DNA from: Methylorubrum sp. B1-46
GTDB lineage: Bacteria; Pseudomonadota; Alphaproteobacteria; Rhizobiales; Beijerinckiaceae
Assembly (NCBI RefSeq): GCF_021117295.1
Contig: NZ_CP088247.1
Coordinates: 2,185,001 to 2,249,000 of the forward strand
Direction of reading: 5' to 3'
DNA length: 64,000 bases
A program made the position numbers and the translations under genes. The notes beneath the pieces were generated by a model. The model was not told the DNA's origin, searched no databases, and was given only the letters and a program-made list of their open reading frames with translations. This document shows, one piece after another, positions 16,774 to 25,925 of the stretch; position 1 is the stretch's first letter; every line of letters starts with the position of its first letter.

Positions 16774-18831
16774 TCACTCCGCGGGGGCGAGCTTCGGATC
16801 GGCTTCGAGAGCCGTCCAACGGTCGGCGCGGTACGCCTTGATGCAGGCCATCACACCGAAGACGACGATCGCTACCACGAGGCCGACGAACATCACGGCG
16901 AGCGCCGCGTCGATCCGGTCGTTGAAGACGATCTTGTGCATGTCGTCCATGCTCTTGGCCGGTGCCAGCACCTTGCCCTCGGCGATTGCCTTCGCAAACC
17001 GATCCGCGTGGCTGAGGAAGCCGATTTTCGGGTCGGGCGAGAAGATCTTCTGCCAGCCGGCGGTGAGGGTGCAGATGCAGAGCCACACGGTGGGGATGAT
17101 CGTGACGAAGGCGTAGCGCTCGCGCTTCATCTTGAAGATCACCACGGTGGCCAGCGTCAGCGCCACCGCTGCGAGCATCTGGTTCGAGATGCCGAACAGC
17201 GGCCACAGGGTGTAGATGCCGCCGAGCGGATCGGTGACGCCCTGGTGGAGGAAGAAGCCCCAGGCGCCCACGCAGAGGGCGGTCGCGACCACGCTCGGAC
17301 CCCAGGACGCGGTGTCCTTGAAGGTCGGCGAGATCAGGCCGAGCAGGTCCTGCAGCATGAAGCGCCCGGCGCGGGTGCCGGCATCCACCGCAGTGAGGAT
17401 GAACAGCGCCTCGAACAGGATCGCGAAGTGGTACCAGAAGGCCATCATCGTCTTGCCGCCGATGGCGGACGAGATGATGTGGGCCATGCCGACCGCCAGC
17501 GTCGGGGCGCCGCCGGTGCGGGAGATGATCGAGTGCTCGCCGACATCCTTGGCGGTCTGAGCGATCACGTCCGCGCCGATGGGGAAGCCGAGCGCCGTCA
17601 CCGCCGCCGCCGCACTCTCGGGCGTGGTGCCGACGAGGCCGCCCGGAGAGTTCATGGTGAAGTAGATGCCGGGTTCGATCACGCAGGCGGCGACCAGCGC
17701 CATGATCGCCACGAAGCTCTCCATCAGCATGCCGCCGTAGCCGATGAAGCGCGTGTCGAGCTCGTTGTCGACGAGCTTCGGGGTCGTGCCCGACGAGATC
17801 AAAGCGTGGAAGCCCGAGACCGCGCCGCAGGCGATGGTGATGAACAGGAACGGGAACAGGGAGCCGGCCCAGACCGGGCCGGTGCCGTCCACGAATTTCG
17901 TCATCGCCGGCATCTGCATGTGCGGCGCCACGAAGACGATGCCGATGGCCAGACCGACGATGGTGCCGATCTTGAGGAAGGTCGAGAGGTAGTCGCGCGG
18001 GGCGAGCAGCAGCCAGACCGGGAGGATGGCGGCGACGAAGCCGTAGCCGATCAGCATCCAGGTGAGCTGCACGCCGGTGAAGGTGAAGGCCGGGCCCCAG
18101 TACGGGTCGGCGGCGATCTGGCCGCCGTAGACGATCGCGGCCATGAGCAGGACGAAGCCGATGATCGAGACTTCGCCGACTTTACCCGGCCGGACGTAGC
18201 GAGCGTAGAGGCCCATCAGCAGGGCGATCGGGATCGTCGCGCCGACGGTGAAGGTGCCCCAGGGGCTCTCGGCCAGCGCCTTGACCACCACCATCGCCAG
18301 CACGGCGAGCAGGATGACCATGATCATGAAGGTGCCGAACAGGGCGATGACGCCGGGGATCACTCCGAGTTCGGCCCGGATCAGCTCGCCGAGCGAGCGC
18401 CCGTCGCGGCGCATCGAGATGAACAGGATCATGAAATCCTGCACCGCGCCCGCGAGCACGACGCCGGCGAGGATCCAGAGCATGCCGGGCAGGTAGCCCA
18501 TCTGCGCCGCGAGCACGGGGCCGACCAACGGACCGGCACCGGCGATCGCCGCGAAGTGGTGACCGAACAGGACCGACTTGTTGGTGGGGACGTAGTCCAG
18601 GCCGTCGTTGTGGCGATGGGCCGGGGTCTCGCGCTTCGGATCGAGGCGCATGACGTTGTTGGCGATGTAGAGGGAATAGTAGCGGTAGGCGATGAGGTAG
18701 ACGCAGACCGCCGCGACCACGACCCACAGGGCGTTGATCGATTCCCCGCGCTCTATGGCGACCACGGCCAATGCGGCGGTACCCAATGCCCCGACGAGGG
18801 CCCAAGGCCCATGCTTCTGTATTGCGCCCAT
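16774..18831 (-). CDS. cstA: Carbon starvation protein CstA, peptide/pyruvate transporter family
   Basis: A 685-residue inner-membrane carrier with 16 or more hydrophobic segments. The long motif from VPTNKSVLFGHHFAAIAGAGP (about residues 86-106) through QDFMILFISMRRDGRS is diagnostic of CstA/BtsT. Members import peptides or pyruvate and are induced on carbon starvation. The in-frame upstream part (34 residues) is charged and not conserved, so the ATG at 18831 is preferred. It is followed directly by ybdD. Whether this copy prefers pyruvate or peptides cannot be told. Confidence 0.94.
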   Translation of the reverse strand: MGAIQKHGPWALVGALGTAALAVVAIERGESINALWVVVAAVCVYLIAYRYYSLYIANNVMRLDPKRETPAHRHNDGLDYVPTNKSVLFGHHFAAIAGAGPLVGPVLAAQMGYLPGMLWILAGVVLAGAVQDFMILFISMRRDGRSLGELIRAELGVIPGVIALFGTFMIMVILLAVLAMVVVKALAESPWGTFTVGATIPIALLMGLYARYVRPGKVGEVSIIGFVLLMAAIVYGGQIAADPYWGPAFTFTGVQLTWMLIGYGFVAAILPVWLLLAPRDYLSTFLKIGTIVGLAIGIVFVAPHMQMPAMTKFVDGTGPVWAGSLFPFLFITIACGAVSGFHALISSGTTPKLVDNELDTRFIGYGGMLMESFVAIMALVAACVIEPGIYFTMNSPGGLVGTTPESAAAAVTALGFPIGADVIAQTAKDVGEHSIISRTGGAPTLAVGMAHIISSAIGGKTMMAFWYHFAILFEALFILTAVDAGTRAGRFMLQDLLGLISPTFKDTASWGPSVVATALCVGAWGFFLHQGVTDPLGGIYTLWPLFGISNQMLAAVALTLATVVIFKMKRERYAFVTIIPTVWLCICTLTAGWQKIFSPDPKIGFLSHADRFAKAIAEGKVLAPAKSMDDMHKIVFNDRIDAALAVMFVGLVVAIVVFGVMACIKAYRADRWTALEADPKLAPAE

Positions 18832-19207
18832 GCGACGCCTCGCTCCGTCATTGGCCGCATTCTTGATGCAGGCGGCCTTACGCGGTTCTGTTTGGCGCAA
18901 TTTTTCCGGTGAGACCAGTTGCCGGAAATACACAGGTCCGCGTTCCCCCGTATGGGGAGTGACATCTTCCGGTTCGCGTTACCTCGCTGGCAGAACGTGA
19001 GTCGTGCGCCTGTGAGCCCGCACGACGATGTTTCGCCGGAATTTCTACGAGCCTCCGTGACCCGCCTGTTGGGCCGTGCCGGTCGCGTCACACCGGGCGC
19101 GTCATATCAAATCCGGTTGGTCCCTTCGGGATGGCGGGTTTGGCCGTCGCTCAAGCGCCGCGCGGGCTTGCTGCTACGCTCCTCGCTCCGATCGAGCGAA
19201 GACCGTA
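18832..19207. other. Intergenic region upstream of cstA
   Basis: About 375 bases between the cstA start and the end of the small TPM gene. The distal third is the dispersed repeat 19101-19211. The rest should hold the cstA promoter; I could not pick one with confidence. Confidence 0.5.
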
Positions 19208-19211
19208 TCAG
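19101..19211. repeat. Dispersed ~110-nt repeat, copy A
   Basis: Matches copy B at 41462-41572 over its full length in the same orientation, with scattered differences: both share TCAAATCCGGTTG-like, TCCCTTCGGG, CTCAAGCGCCGCGCGGGCT and GACCGTATCAG blocks. This copy overlaps the last codon region of the TPM gene and supplies its stop codon at 19208-19210. Confidence 0.75.
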
Positions 19212-19834
19212 TCGAGAACGATGACCCGGTTGGGAAGCTGGTTGTCCGCGTCACGGCCGGGCAACTCGGCTTCGAGCACCGCTCCGACCCGCTCCACCGC
19301 CGCGACGAGACCCTCGCCGAGCGCGCCGCGTCCGGCAGCGGCGAGCAGATCCGAGACGATGGCGTGCCACTTCGCCTCCTCGATACGCGCACGCACGCCC
19401 CGGTCGGCGACGATCTCGGCGTAGCGCTCGGCCAGCGCCACGTAGACCAGCACGCCGGTGCGCCCCCGCGTTCCGGTGAGGCCATGGGCGAAGAACTCGC
19501 GACGTGCGGCGGCGTGCGCCCGCTCGCGGCGCCAGCGCCGCGGTGTCAGCGCGACGCGCAGGTCCTCGTTGAGGGTCAGCAGGAGGCTCGCGAGCACGCA
19601 GGCCGCCTGGACGAGCGCGATTTCCCCCGCGCCGAGATCGGTGAGCAGGATCAGCGGCCAAGGCAGGGCGAGGGCGATCGCCAGCGCCAGAGCGAGGCCG
19701 GGGGAGCGGTAGAGCCCGGCGCGGGCGGCCACGAGCACGACGATCTCGCCCGCGGTGCCGGCCTCGGCCCGTCCGATCGCCGCAGCGATCCGCTCGCGCG
19801 CGGCCGTATCGAGGATCGTCGCGCTACCAGTCAC
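19208..19834 (-). CDS. TPM-domain membrane protein
   Basis: A 208-residue protein with a TPM (TLP18.3/Psb32/MOLO-1) fold at the ends and two hydrophobic segments in the middle (about residues 44-90). AGTAGEIVVLVAARAG near residue 25 and GVLVYVALAERYAEIVADRGV near 130 fit this family. It overlaps the end of the preceding TPM gene by 11 nt from a GTG start, so translation is coupled. Third gene of lemA-TPM-TPM. Function of the family in bacteria is unsettled. Confidence 0.85.
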   Translation of the reverse strand: MTGSATILDTAARERIAAAIGRAEAGTAGEIVVLVAARAGLYRSPGLALALAIALALPWPLILLTDLGAGEIALVQAACVLASLLLTLNEDLRVALTPRRWRRERAHAAARREFFAHGLTGTRGRTGVLVYVALAERYAEIVADRGVRARIEEAKWHAIVSDLLAAAGRGALGEGLVAAVERVGAVLEAELPGRDADNQLPNRVIVLD

Positions 19835-20606
19835 CGGATGCTCCTCCGCCGCCGAACGAGCCGCCACCGCCGGAAAAGCCGCCGCTATCGGAGAAGCCGC
19901 CGCTCCATCCGCCGGACGGCCCGGGGATGACCACGAAGCCGCCGCCGCGGCCTCCGCGCCCGCCCCCGCTCATCCGCGACAGCACGATGACGAGGGCGAT
20001 GATGACGATGATCCAGAAGATCACCGTGACCGGATCGACCGCGTCCGCTCGCACCGGCGCCCGGCGCTGCCACTCGTCGGCATCGCCGGCGAGGATCGGC
20101 AGGATGGCATCCACCCCCGCCTCGACCCCGCCCGAAAAGTCGCCCTGGCGGAAGCGGGGCGTGATCGCCGAGGTGATGATGGTCTTCGACAGCGCGTCGG
20201 TCAGCGCCCCTTCGAGGCCGTAGCCGACCTCGATCCGGACCTTGCGCTCCTTCGGTGCCACCAGAAGGAGCACGCCGTTATTGGTCTTCTTCTGGCCGAT
20301 GCCCCAGTTCCGCGCGAGGCGGTTGGCATAGTCCTCGATCGTGAGATCCTGGAGGCTCGGCACGGTGGCAACGACGAGCTGGTCGCCGGTCTTGTCCTCG
20401 TGCGCCTTGATCTTGCCGTCGATCCGCGTCCGCGCCTCCGGCGAGAGGATCGCGGCCGCATCCACGACCCGCCCGGTGAGCTTGGGAAAATCGGGCTCGG
20501 CCGCCGCGGCGAGCCCGGCGAGGACAGCCCAGATCAGACATGCGAGCCACAGGGCCGGCAGCAGGCCGGTCGCGGAACGCCGAGCGGTCCAATCGGGGCG
20601 CGTCAT
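19824..20606 (-). CDS. TPM-domain protein, YgcG family
   Basis: A 260-residue protein: signal peptide (about 1-36), TPM domain (LTGRVVDAAAILSPEARTRID at about 42-62; RNWGIGQKKTNNGVLLLVAPKERKVRIEVG region), one transmembrane helix (about 193-210), and a Gly/Ser-rich tail ending in GGGGASGDW. This layout is the YgcG type. It is the middle gene between lemA and a second TPM gene, a grouping seen in many bacteria and probably forming an envelope assembly. The ATG at 20606 is chosen because the signal peptide follows directly. Confidence 0.9.
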   Translation of the reverse strand: MTRPDWTARRSATGLLPALWLACLIWAVLAGLAAAAEPDFPKLTGRVVDAAAILSPEARTRIDGKIKAHEDKTGDQLVVATVPSLQDLTIEDYANRLARNWGIGQKKTNNGVLLLVAPKERKVRIEVGYGLEGALTDALSKTIITSAITPRFRQGDFSGGVEAGVDAILPILAGDADEWQRRAPVRADAVDPVTVIFWIIVIIALVIVLSRMSGGGRGGRGGGFVVIPGPSGGWSGGFSDSGGFSGGGGSFGGGGASGDW

Positions 20607-20694
20607 CGACAGGATGCCTCGCGCGGGCGTGCGGGAGCATCGTCCCGAAAGGTGGTCACCGGCTTTCCGACAATGACGATGCAACGTCGACGCT

Positions 20695-21330
20695 CTAGAA
20701 CTTCACGTTCGGCGCGCGCTCCGCGCCCGGCGTCGAAGTGAAAGTCTCCATCGGCTTTGCCTCGGGGTAGAACCACGAAGCGATCCAGCGGCCGGGAATG
20801 GTGCGGATCTCGGTGTTGTAGGCCTGCACCGCCTGGATATAGTCGCGCCGCGCCACGGCGATGCGGTTCTCCGTGCCCTCGAGCTGCGACTGCAGGGCCA
20901 GGAAGTTCTGGTTGGACTTGAGATCCGGATAGGCCTCGACCGAAGCGAGCAATCGCCCGAGCGCGCCGGAGAGCTGGTTCTGGGCGTCCTGGAACTGCTT
21001 GAACTTCTCCGGGTCGCTGACCGTCGAGGCATCGACCTGGACGCTGGTGGCCTTGGCCCTGGCTTCCGTCACCCGTGTCAGGGTCTCCTGCTCCTGCTTG
21101 GCGTAGCCCTTCACGGTTTCGACGAGATTCGGGATCAGGTCGGCCCGGCGCTGGTACTGGTTTTGCACCTCGCTCCAGGCCGATTTCGCCTGCTCCTCCA
21201 GGCTCGGCACCCGGTTGATCGCGCCGCAGCCGGAGAGGCAGGTCGCCAGCCAGAGCGCGGCGAACGCGGAGACGAGGCGACCGAGAACGCTGGTGCGAGC
21301 AGGCGCCGCGGGGCTGAGAGAGAAGGACAT
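20695..21330 (-). CDS. lemA: LemA family lipoprotein
   Basis: A 211-residue protein. A lipobox LSGC (Cys about 35) anchors it as a lipoprotein, unlike the N-terminal membrane helix of many LemA proteins. The core INRVPSLEEQAKSAWSEVQNQYQRRADLIPNLVETVKGYA is the LemA signature and forms a long helical bundle. First gene of the lemA-TPM-TPM operon, with 88 nt to the next. Family function is not known. ATG at 21330 has AGAAGGA ahead. Confidence 0.92.
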   Translation of the reverse strand: MSFSLSPAAPARTSVLGRLVSAFAALWLATCLSGCGAINRVPSLEEQAKSAWSEVQNQYQRRADLIPNLVETVKGYAKQEQETLTRVTEARAKATSVQVDASTVSDPEKFKQFQDAQNQLSGALGRLLASVEAYPDLKSNQNFLALQSQLEGTENRIAVARRDYIQAVQAYNTEIRTIPGRWIASWFYPEAKPMETFTSTPGAERAPNVKF

Positions 21331-21488
21331 GGCGGGCAATCTCCGAAACGAGCTTGGCGGCAGAGGTTGGTGTCGGAGATAGGGGCGGCCACGGCTGCGA
21401 GAAGGGTCAGCGCCGAAGCAGCCGCATCCGCGCAGAGCGGACATTCGCCGCTTGACAATTCGCGTTCGGTTGCGGCGGCGTTCTTGTG

Positions 21489-21803
21489 ATGAATCATGTG
21501 CCTGACCCCGCTTCCGCCCGCCCCCACATCACCATCACTTACTGCACCCAGTGCCAATGGCTCCTGCGAGCGGCGTGGATGGCGCAGGAGCTCCTTTCGA
21601 CCTTCCGTGGCGATCTCGGCGAGGTCGCCCTGCGGCCTGGCACCGGCGGGGTATTCGTGATCGCGTTTGACGAGGAGGTCATCTGGGAGCGTGTGCGCGA
21701 CGGCGGCTTTCCGGATGTGAAGCTGCTCAAGCAGCGGGTGCGGGATCGGATCGATCCGGGGCGGGATCTCGGGCATGTCGATCGAGCCGGGCGGGAGAGC
21801 TGA
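21489..21803 (+). CDS. SelT/SelW/SelH-like thioredoxin-fold protein (Cys form)
   Basis: A 104-residue protein. ITYCTQCQWLLRAAWMAQELL starts the Rdx fold, with a CXXC redox motif where the eukaryotic members carry CXXU; here both positions are Cys codons, so no selenocysteine is needed. TGGVFVIAFDEEVIWER and FPDVKLLKQRVRD fit the later strands and helix. Probable role in thiol redox, partner unknown. A GTG three bases upstream is an alternative start. Divergent from lemA. Confidence 0.88.
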   Translation: MNHVPDPASARPHITITYCTQCQWLLRAAWMAQELLSTFRGDLGEVALRPGTGGVFVIAFDEEVIWERVRDGGFPDVKLLKQRVRDRIDPGRDLGHVDRAGRES

Positions 21804-21893
21804 GACAGAGCAGTTGGCACGCAGGGCCGCGCTGGGGCATGATGGGCGGGCGCCACTCTTCGAACATCGTGCAGGCCAACGCCGCGGGACGCC

Positions 21894-24047
21894 TTGATCC
21901 GACGCATGCTCTCCCGGCTCGGCCAGCGTGGCTTCTCCACGCAGTTCTACCTGATCATGCTCGTGATCGCGCTGATCGGTCCGGGGCTGATCTTCACCGC
22001 CATCCTGCTGACCCGCTACGCCGCCACCGAGCGCGCCCGCTTCGAGCAGGATGCCCGGGAGAACGTGCGCGGGATCGCCCTGTCGATCGACCGCGACACC
22101 GCCGGGCTCGTCTCGGTGCTGCAGACGCTCGCCACCTCGCCGCGGCTGAAGGACGGCGAGTTCGCCAATTTCGAGAATCAGGCCCGTCTGGTGCGCGAGG
22201 CGATCGGCCTCGATCTCGTGCTGCGGCGGCCGGACGGACAGCAGATCGTCAACACCGCGCTGAAGCCGGGCGCACCCCTGCCGGTCACCACGCTGCCGAT
22301 CGACCGCGAACTCATCGACGGCGGACAGCGCTCCATGGTCACCGGCTATCTCGCGGGGGCGACGCCCGATCAGGCGCATTACGCCGTCGCGCTGCCCGTT
22401 CGGATCGATGACCGTGTCGCCTTCATCCTAAGCTTCGCGGTGCCCCTGAGCCGCATCGCGGGCATCCTCGGCCGTGAACAGGTCCGAGGCTGGGTCACCG
22501 GCGTCTCGGACCGGGACGCCGTCGTGCTCGCGCGCCTGCCGGAGATGCCGGGCGTGGTCGGGCATTCCCGGCTGGCGACGTTGCGCCAGACCGCGACGGG
22601 CACGCCCGGCGTCTGGGAGGGACGGGACCGCAACTTCAAACCCGTCACCGTGGTCGAGGCGCGCTCGCGGCTGAACGGCTGGACCGTCGGGGCGAGCATC
22701 CCGCGCGAACTGGTCGATGCGCGGCTGCGGCGCTGGATCTGGGCCTTCGGCGGCTTCGGGCTTCTCGTGCTCGCCACCTCCTCGGTGCTCGCCGTGCATC
22801 TGTGGTCGCGGGTCTCGAAGCCGCTGCGGCAGCTCGCGGCGTCGGGGCCGGCGCTCGCCCGCGGGCAGGCGATCCCGCGGGTCGCCTCGCCGATCCACGA
22901 AATCCGCCGCCTCGCCGACGTGCTCTCGGAAGCCTCGCTGCGGCTGCGCACCCGCAGCGAGGAGCGCGACCGGGCGCTCGCCGAGACCCAGCGCGGCCTC
23001 GCAGCCTTGAGCGAGAGCGAGGCGCGGTTCCGCCATATGGCCGATTCGGCCCCGGCCCTGATCTGGATGACCGACGAGACCGGTGAGGTGGTCTTCGCCA
23101 ACATGCATTTCGACCACCTGTTCGGTCGTCCCGCCGCGGAGATGGCCGGCGGCGGCTGGGAGTCGATCGTGCATCCGCCGGATCTGCCGGCCTTCCGGGC
23201 GACGTTCCAGGAGGCGTTCGAGCATCGGCACCCGTTCCGCGCGGAGATGCGGGTGATCGACCGCAACGGCGAGATCCGGTGGCTGCGCTGCGAGGGGGTG
23301 CCGCGGCTCGACGATCACGGCACCTTCCTCGGCTTCACCGGATGCAATGTCGACGTCACGGACGCCAAGCGGGCCGAGGAACATCTGCGCCTGCTCATCA
23401 ACGAGCTGAACCACCGGGTGAAGAACACGCTCGCCACCGTCCAGTCGATCGCCATGCAATCCCTGCGCGGGCTCGACGGCGAGGAGGCGCAGGCGGCCAA
23501 GGCCGCCTTCGAGGCGCGGCTGCTGGCGCTCGCCCGCGCCCACGACGTGCTGACCCGCGAGAGTTGGGAAGGCGCCGAACTGAAGACCGTTGTGGCCGAC
23601 GCGATCCGCCCGCTGGAGGCGGCCGAGGGGCAGGATTCGCGCTTCGCGGTCTCGGGCCCGCGCCTGCGGCTCGCGCCGCGACTGGCCCTGTCCATTGCCA
23701 TGGCCCTGCACGAACTCGGCACCAACGCCGTGAAGTATGGCGCGCTCTCCAGGGAGGGCGGCCGGGTGACGATCACCTGGACCGTACAGCGCCGGCCGGA
23801 GCTGTGCCTCTCCCTGCGCTGGAGCGAGAGCGGTGGCCCGTCCGTCACCCCGCCGACGCGGCGCGGCTTCGGATCGCGCCTGATCGAGCGCAGTCTCGCC
23901 CGCGAACTCGCGGGCAAGGTCGAGCTGCTCTACGAGCCCGACGGCGTGGTCTGCACCATAGAGGCGCCCGTGCCCCCGCCGGGCCTGCTGGAGCGGAAGG
24001 GCGGGACGCAGCTCGCTGCCACGAAACCGCTTCCGCTCGCAGGCTGA
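21894..24047 (+). CDS. Membrane sensor histidine kinase, PAS plus HWE type
   Basis: A 717-residue kinase: transmembrane helix about 18-40, periplasmic sensor of dCache kind about 41-280, second helix about 283-303, HAMP-like linker about 305-360, PAS domain about 375-500 (FRHMADSAPALIWMTDETGEVVFAN), then an HWE kinase core. The phospho-His lies in LNHRVKNTLATVQSIAMQ (about 505), the N box is ALHELGTNAVKYGALS, and WSESGG holds the W-x-E pair that names the family. No response regulator is adjacent, so it is an orphan. Start may be this TTG or the ATG at 21906. Ligand unknown. Confidence 0.92.
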   Translation: MIRRMLSRLGQRGFSTQFYLIMLVIALIGPGLIFTAILLTRYAATERARFEQDARENVRGIALSIDRDTAGLVSVLQTLATSPRLKDGEFANFENQARLVREAIGLDLVLRRPDGQQIVNTALKPGAPLPVTTLPIDRELIDGGQRSMVTGYLAGATPDQAHYAVALPVRIDDRVAFILSFAVPLSRIAGILGREQVRGWVTGVSDRDAVVLARLPEMPGVVGHSRLATLRQTATGTPGVWEGRDRNFKPVTVVEARSRLNGWTVGASIPRELVDARLRRWIWAFGGFGLLVLATSSVLAVHLWSRVSKPLRQLAASGPALARGQAIPRVASPIHEIRRLADVLSEASLRLRTRSEERDRALAETQRGLAALSESEARFRHMADSAPALIWMTDETGEVVFANMHFDHLFGRPAAEMAGGGWESIVHPPDLPAFRATFQEAFEHRHPFRAEMRVIDRNGEIRWLRCEGVPRLDDHGTFLGFTGCNVDVTDAKRAEEHLRLLINELNHRVKNTLATVQSIAMQSLRGLDGEEAQAAKAAFEARLLALARAHDVLTRESWEGAELKTVVADAIRPLEAAEGQDSRFAVSGPRLRLAPRLALSIAMALHELGTNAVKYGALSREGGRVTITWTVQRRPELCLSLRWSESGGPSVTPPTRRGFGSRLIERSLARELAGKVELLYEPDGVVCTIEAPVPPPGLLERKGGTQLAATKPLPLAG

Positions 24048-24078
24048 AGCAGGCGCCCGGAGCGACCCTCGCGGGTTC

Positions 24079-24915
24079 CTACTGGAACGTCATCGGATCC
24101 GGTCCGATCCGCCCGTCGGCCCGATCGAGCGCGGCGATGGCCGCGTGGTCCTCTTGCGTGAGGGCAAAGCCGAACACGTCGATGTTCTCGTGCATTCGGG
24201 CAGGCGTCGCGGATTTCGGAATCGTCACGAAGCCGTTCTCGATGTGCCAGCGCAGCACCACCTGGGCCGGGCTGCGCCCGAGGCGGCCGGCGATCCGGGT
24301 GATGGCGGGATCGTCCAGCACCTGGGCCTGTCCCAGGGGACTCCAGGCCTCGGTGACGATGCCGAGCCGGGCATGGGCCGCCCGAAGCGCGTGCTGCTGA
24401 AAGCGCGGGTGCAGTTCGATCTGGTTGAGGGTCGGTGCGACACCGGTCTCGCCCACGAGCCGGTCGAGCTGACCCTCGGTGAAGTTCGAGACGCCGATCG
24501 AGGCCGCACGGCCTTCCTCGCGCAGGCGGATCAGGGCTCTCCACGTATCGAGATAGAGGCCCCGGTCGGGGCAGGGCCAATGGATCAAGTAGAGATCGAC
24601 CTGCTCCAGCCCGAGCCGGGCGAGGCTCTCGTCGAAGGCGCGCAGCGCCGCGTCGTAGCCCTGGCTGTCGTTCCACAGCTTCGTCGTCACGAACACCTCG
24701 GCACGGGACACCACCGTCCCCCGTAGCCCGCGCCCGACGCCGGCTTCATTGCCGTAGGCCGCGGCGGTGTCGATCGAGCGGTAGCCGCTGCCGAGGGCCG
24801 TGCCGACGAGGGCCGGCGTCTCGGCTTCCTGCAAACGCCAGACGCCGAAGCCGAGTTGAGGGATGGACCGTCCATCGTTGAGGGCGATCTGCGGGACGGG
24901 ATCGGGGGCTGCCAT
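24079..24915 (-). CDS. Aldo/keto reductase
   Basis: A 278-residue NADPH-dependent reductase of the AKR fold, close to the 2,5-diketo-gluconate reductase (AKR5) type. The tetrad is visible: Asp and Tyr in SIDTAAAYGNE (about 48, 53), Lys in TTKLWN (about 77), His in LIHWPCP (about 110). The C-terminal IPKSATPARMHENIDVF segment binds the cofactor. A long upstream in-frame extension belongs to a region overlapping the Crp gene and is ignored. Physiological aldehyde or ketone unknown. Lies 116 nt downstream of the Crp/Fnr gene on the same strand. Confidence 0.92.
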   Translation of the reverse strand: MAAPDPVPQIALNDGRSIPQLGFGVWRLQEAETPALVGTALGSGYRSIDTAAAYGNEAGVGRGLRGTVVSRAEVFVTTKLWNDSQGYDAALRAFDESLARLGLEQVDLYLIHWPCPDRGLYLDTWRALIRLREEGRAASIGVSNFTEGQLDRLVGETGVAPTLNQIELHPRFQQHALRAAHARLGIVTEAWSPLGQAQVLDDPAITRIAGRLGRSPAQVVLRWHIENGFVTIPKSATPARMHENIDVFGFALTQEDHAAIAALDRADGRIGPDPMTFQ

Positions 24916-25031
24916 GGCGTCTTTGTTCTCATGCGCGGCCCGGGCGAAGAGCCGGGGGCGGGGCCGAGAGAATCGGCACGATCCTGCCTGCCGTACAGGC
25001 ATCCTTCCGGGGGGGCAGGCCTGCGCGCGCG

Positions 25032-25811
25032 TCAGGGCCCGGTCCGCACAGCCTCCGCCACCGCTTCGGGATCGGGCATTCGGACGAGGTGCAGATAGGC
25101 CGGATCGAAGTCGCAGAATCCCCGCAGGCGGGCAACGTTGGGGACGTGCAACTGGCGATCCTTCAACTGGATCAGTCCGGCCAGTCGCAGGTCGCGCAGG
25201 ATGCGGCTCACATGGATCGTCGTGATGCCGAGGATGTCGGCGAGCATCGGCTGGGTGAGAGGCAGCGGGCAGTCCCGTTCGCCGGCAGCGCCGACGAGTT
25301 GTTGGCGCAGCAGCAACTCGCAGAACAGGTGGGCGATGCGCTTGTCGGCAGGGCGTTGGCCCATGCTGGCGAGCCATTCCCGCAGGATGCTCTCGTCGAC
25401 GAGCGTCGCCCACCACAGGGCCCGGGCGAGGCGGGAATCGCGGAAGACCAGAGAATCGACCTGCTCCTGGGGGACGTCGGCGACGATGCAGGGGGTCAGC
25501 GCGGCGATGTAATGGTCGGACGGGCCGAGCACGATCGATTGCAGGTCGCAGAAATCGCCTGGCAGCAGCAGGCCTATGATCTGGCGCTGCCCGTCATCGA
25601 TGATTTTGTAGCGGAAGGCGACGCCTTCGAGGATGAGGTGGACGCCGGCCGCCACATCCCCCGCCCGCACGATGTCCTGCTGTGGGTCTAGGCTGCGCTT
25701 GCCCCTCGCCAGATCGGCGAGCAGGGCCCGGTCTCCGGCGTCGAGGTCCGGGCCGTGGCGAAGCCTGAGGATCAGAGGGTTGCTGCGCGAAGGCAGCACG
25801 GTCGCGTCCAT
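25032..25811 (-). CDS. Crp/Fnr family transcription regulator
   Basis: A 259-residue regulator. A cyclic-nucleotide-binding-like domain covers about 20-140 (IVRAGDVAAGVHLILEGVAFRYKI, LLPGDFCDLQSIV) and a winged helix-turn-helix about 165-235 (LTQPMLADILGITTIHVSRILRDLRLAGLI). The Cys cluster that holds the Fnr iron-sulfur centre is missing and the cAMP-contacting Arg-Ser pair is not evident, so it belongs to the broad effector-unknown group common in Methylobacterium and Rhizobiales. It could control the aldo/keto reductase gene that follows; this is inference. Confidence 0.9.
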   Translation of the reverse strand: MDATVLPSRSNPLILRLRHGPDLDAGDRALLADLARGKRSLDPQQDIVRAGDVAAGVHLILEGVAFRYKIIDDGQRQIIGLLLPGDFCDLQSIVLGPSDHYIAALTPCIVADVPQEQVDSLVFRDSRLARALWWATLVDESILREWLASMGQRPADKRIAHLFCELLLRQQLVGAAGERDCPLPLTQPMLADILGITTIHVSRILRDLRLAGLIQLKDRQLHVPNVARLRGFCDFDPAYLHLVRMPDPEAVAEAVRTGP

Positions 25812-25864
25812 GGACGCTCAACGCGGAACGCTCCGTTCCGTGCCATCGAAACGCGATGCCATCC

Positions 25865-25901
25865 TGCGGGGAAACCGCCCTCGGAAGGCGGTGTTCCCGC
25901 A
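25865..25901 (-). terminator. Hairpin downstream of glgA
   Basis: A 15-bp stem with two internal mismatches (TGCGGGGAAACCGCC against GGCGGTGTTCCCGCA) 25 nt past the glgA stop codon and before the Crp/Fnr gene. No T-run follows, so it may act with Rho or stabilise the message end. Confidence 0.45.
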
Positions 25902-25925
25902 AGCCCGTCAGTCGTCTTCCGGGAC

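Noticed and set aside
16708..18912. 734-codon open frame on the plus strand opposite cstA, rich in His, Asp, Arg and Glu
   Set aside because: It mirrors the cstA coding frame; composition is that of an antisense frame in GC-rich DNA, and the minus strand gives a clear CstA protein.
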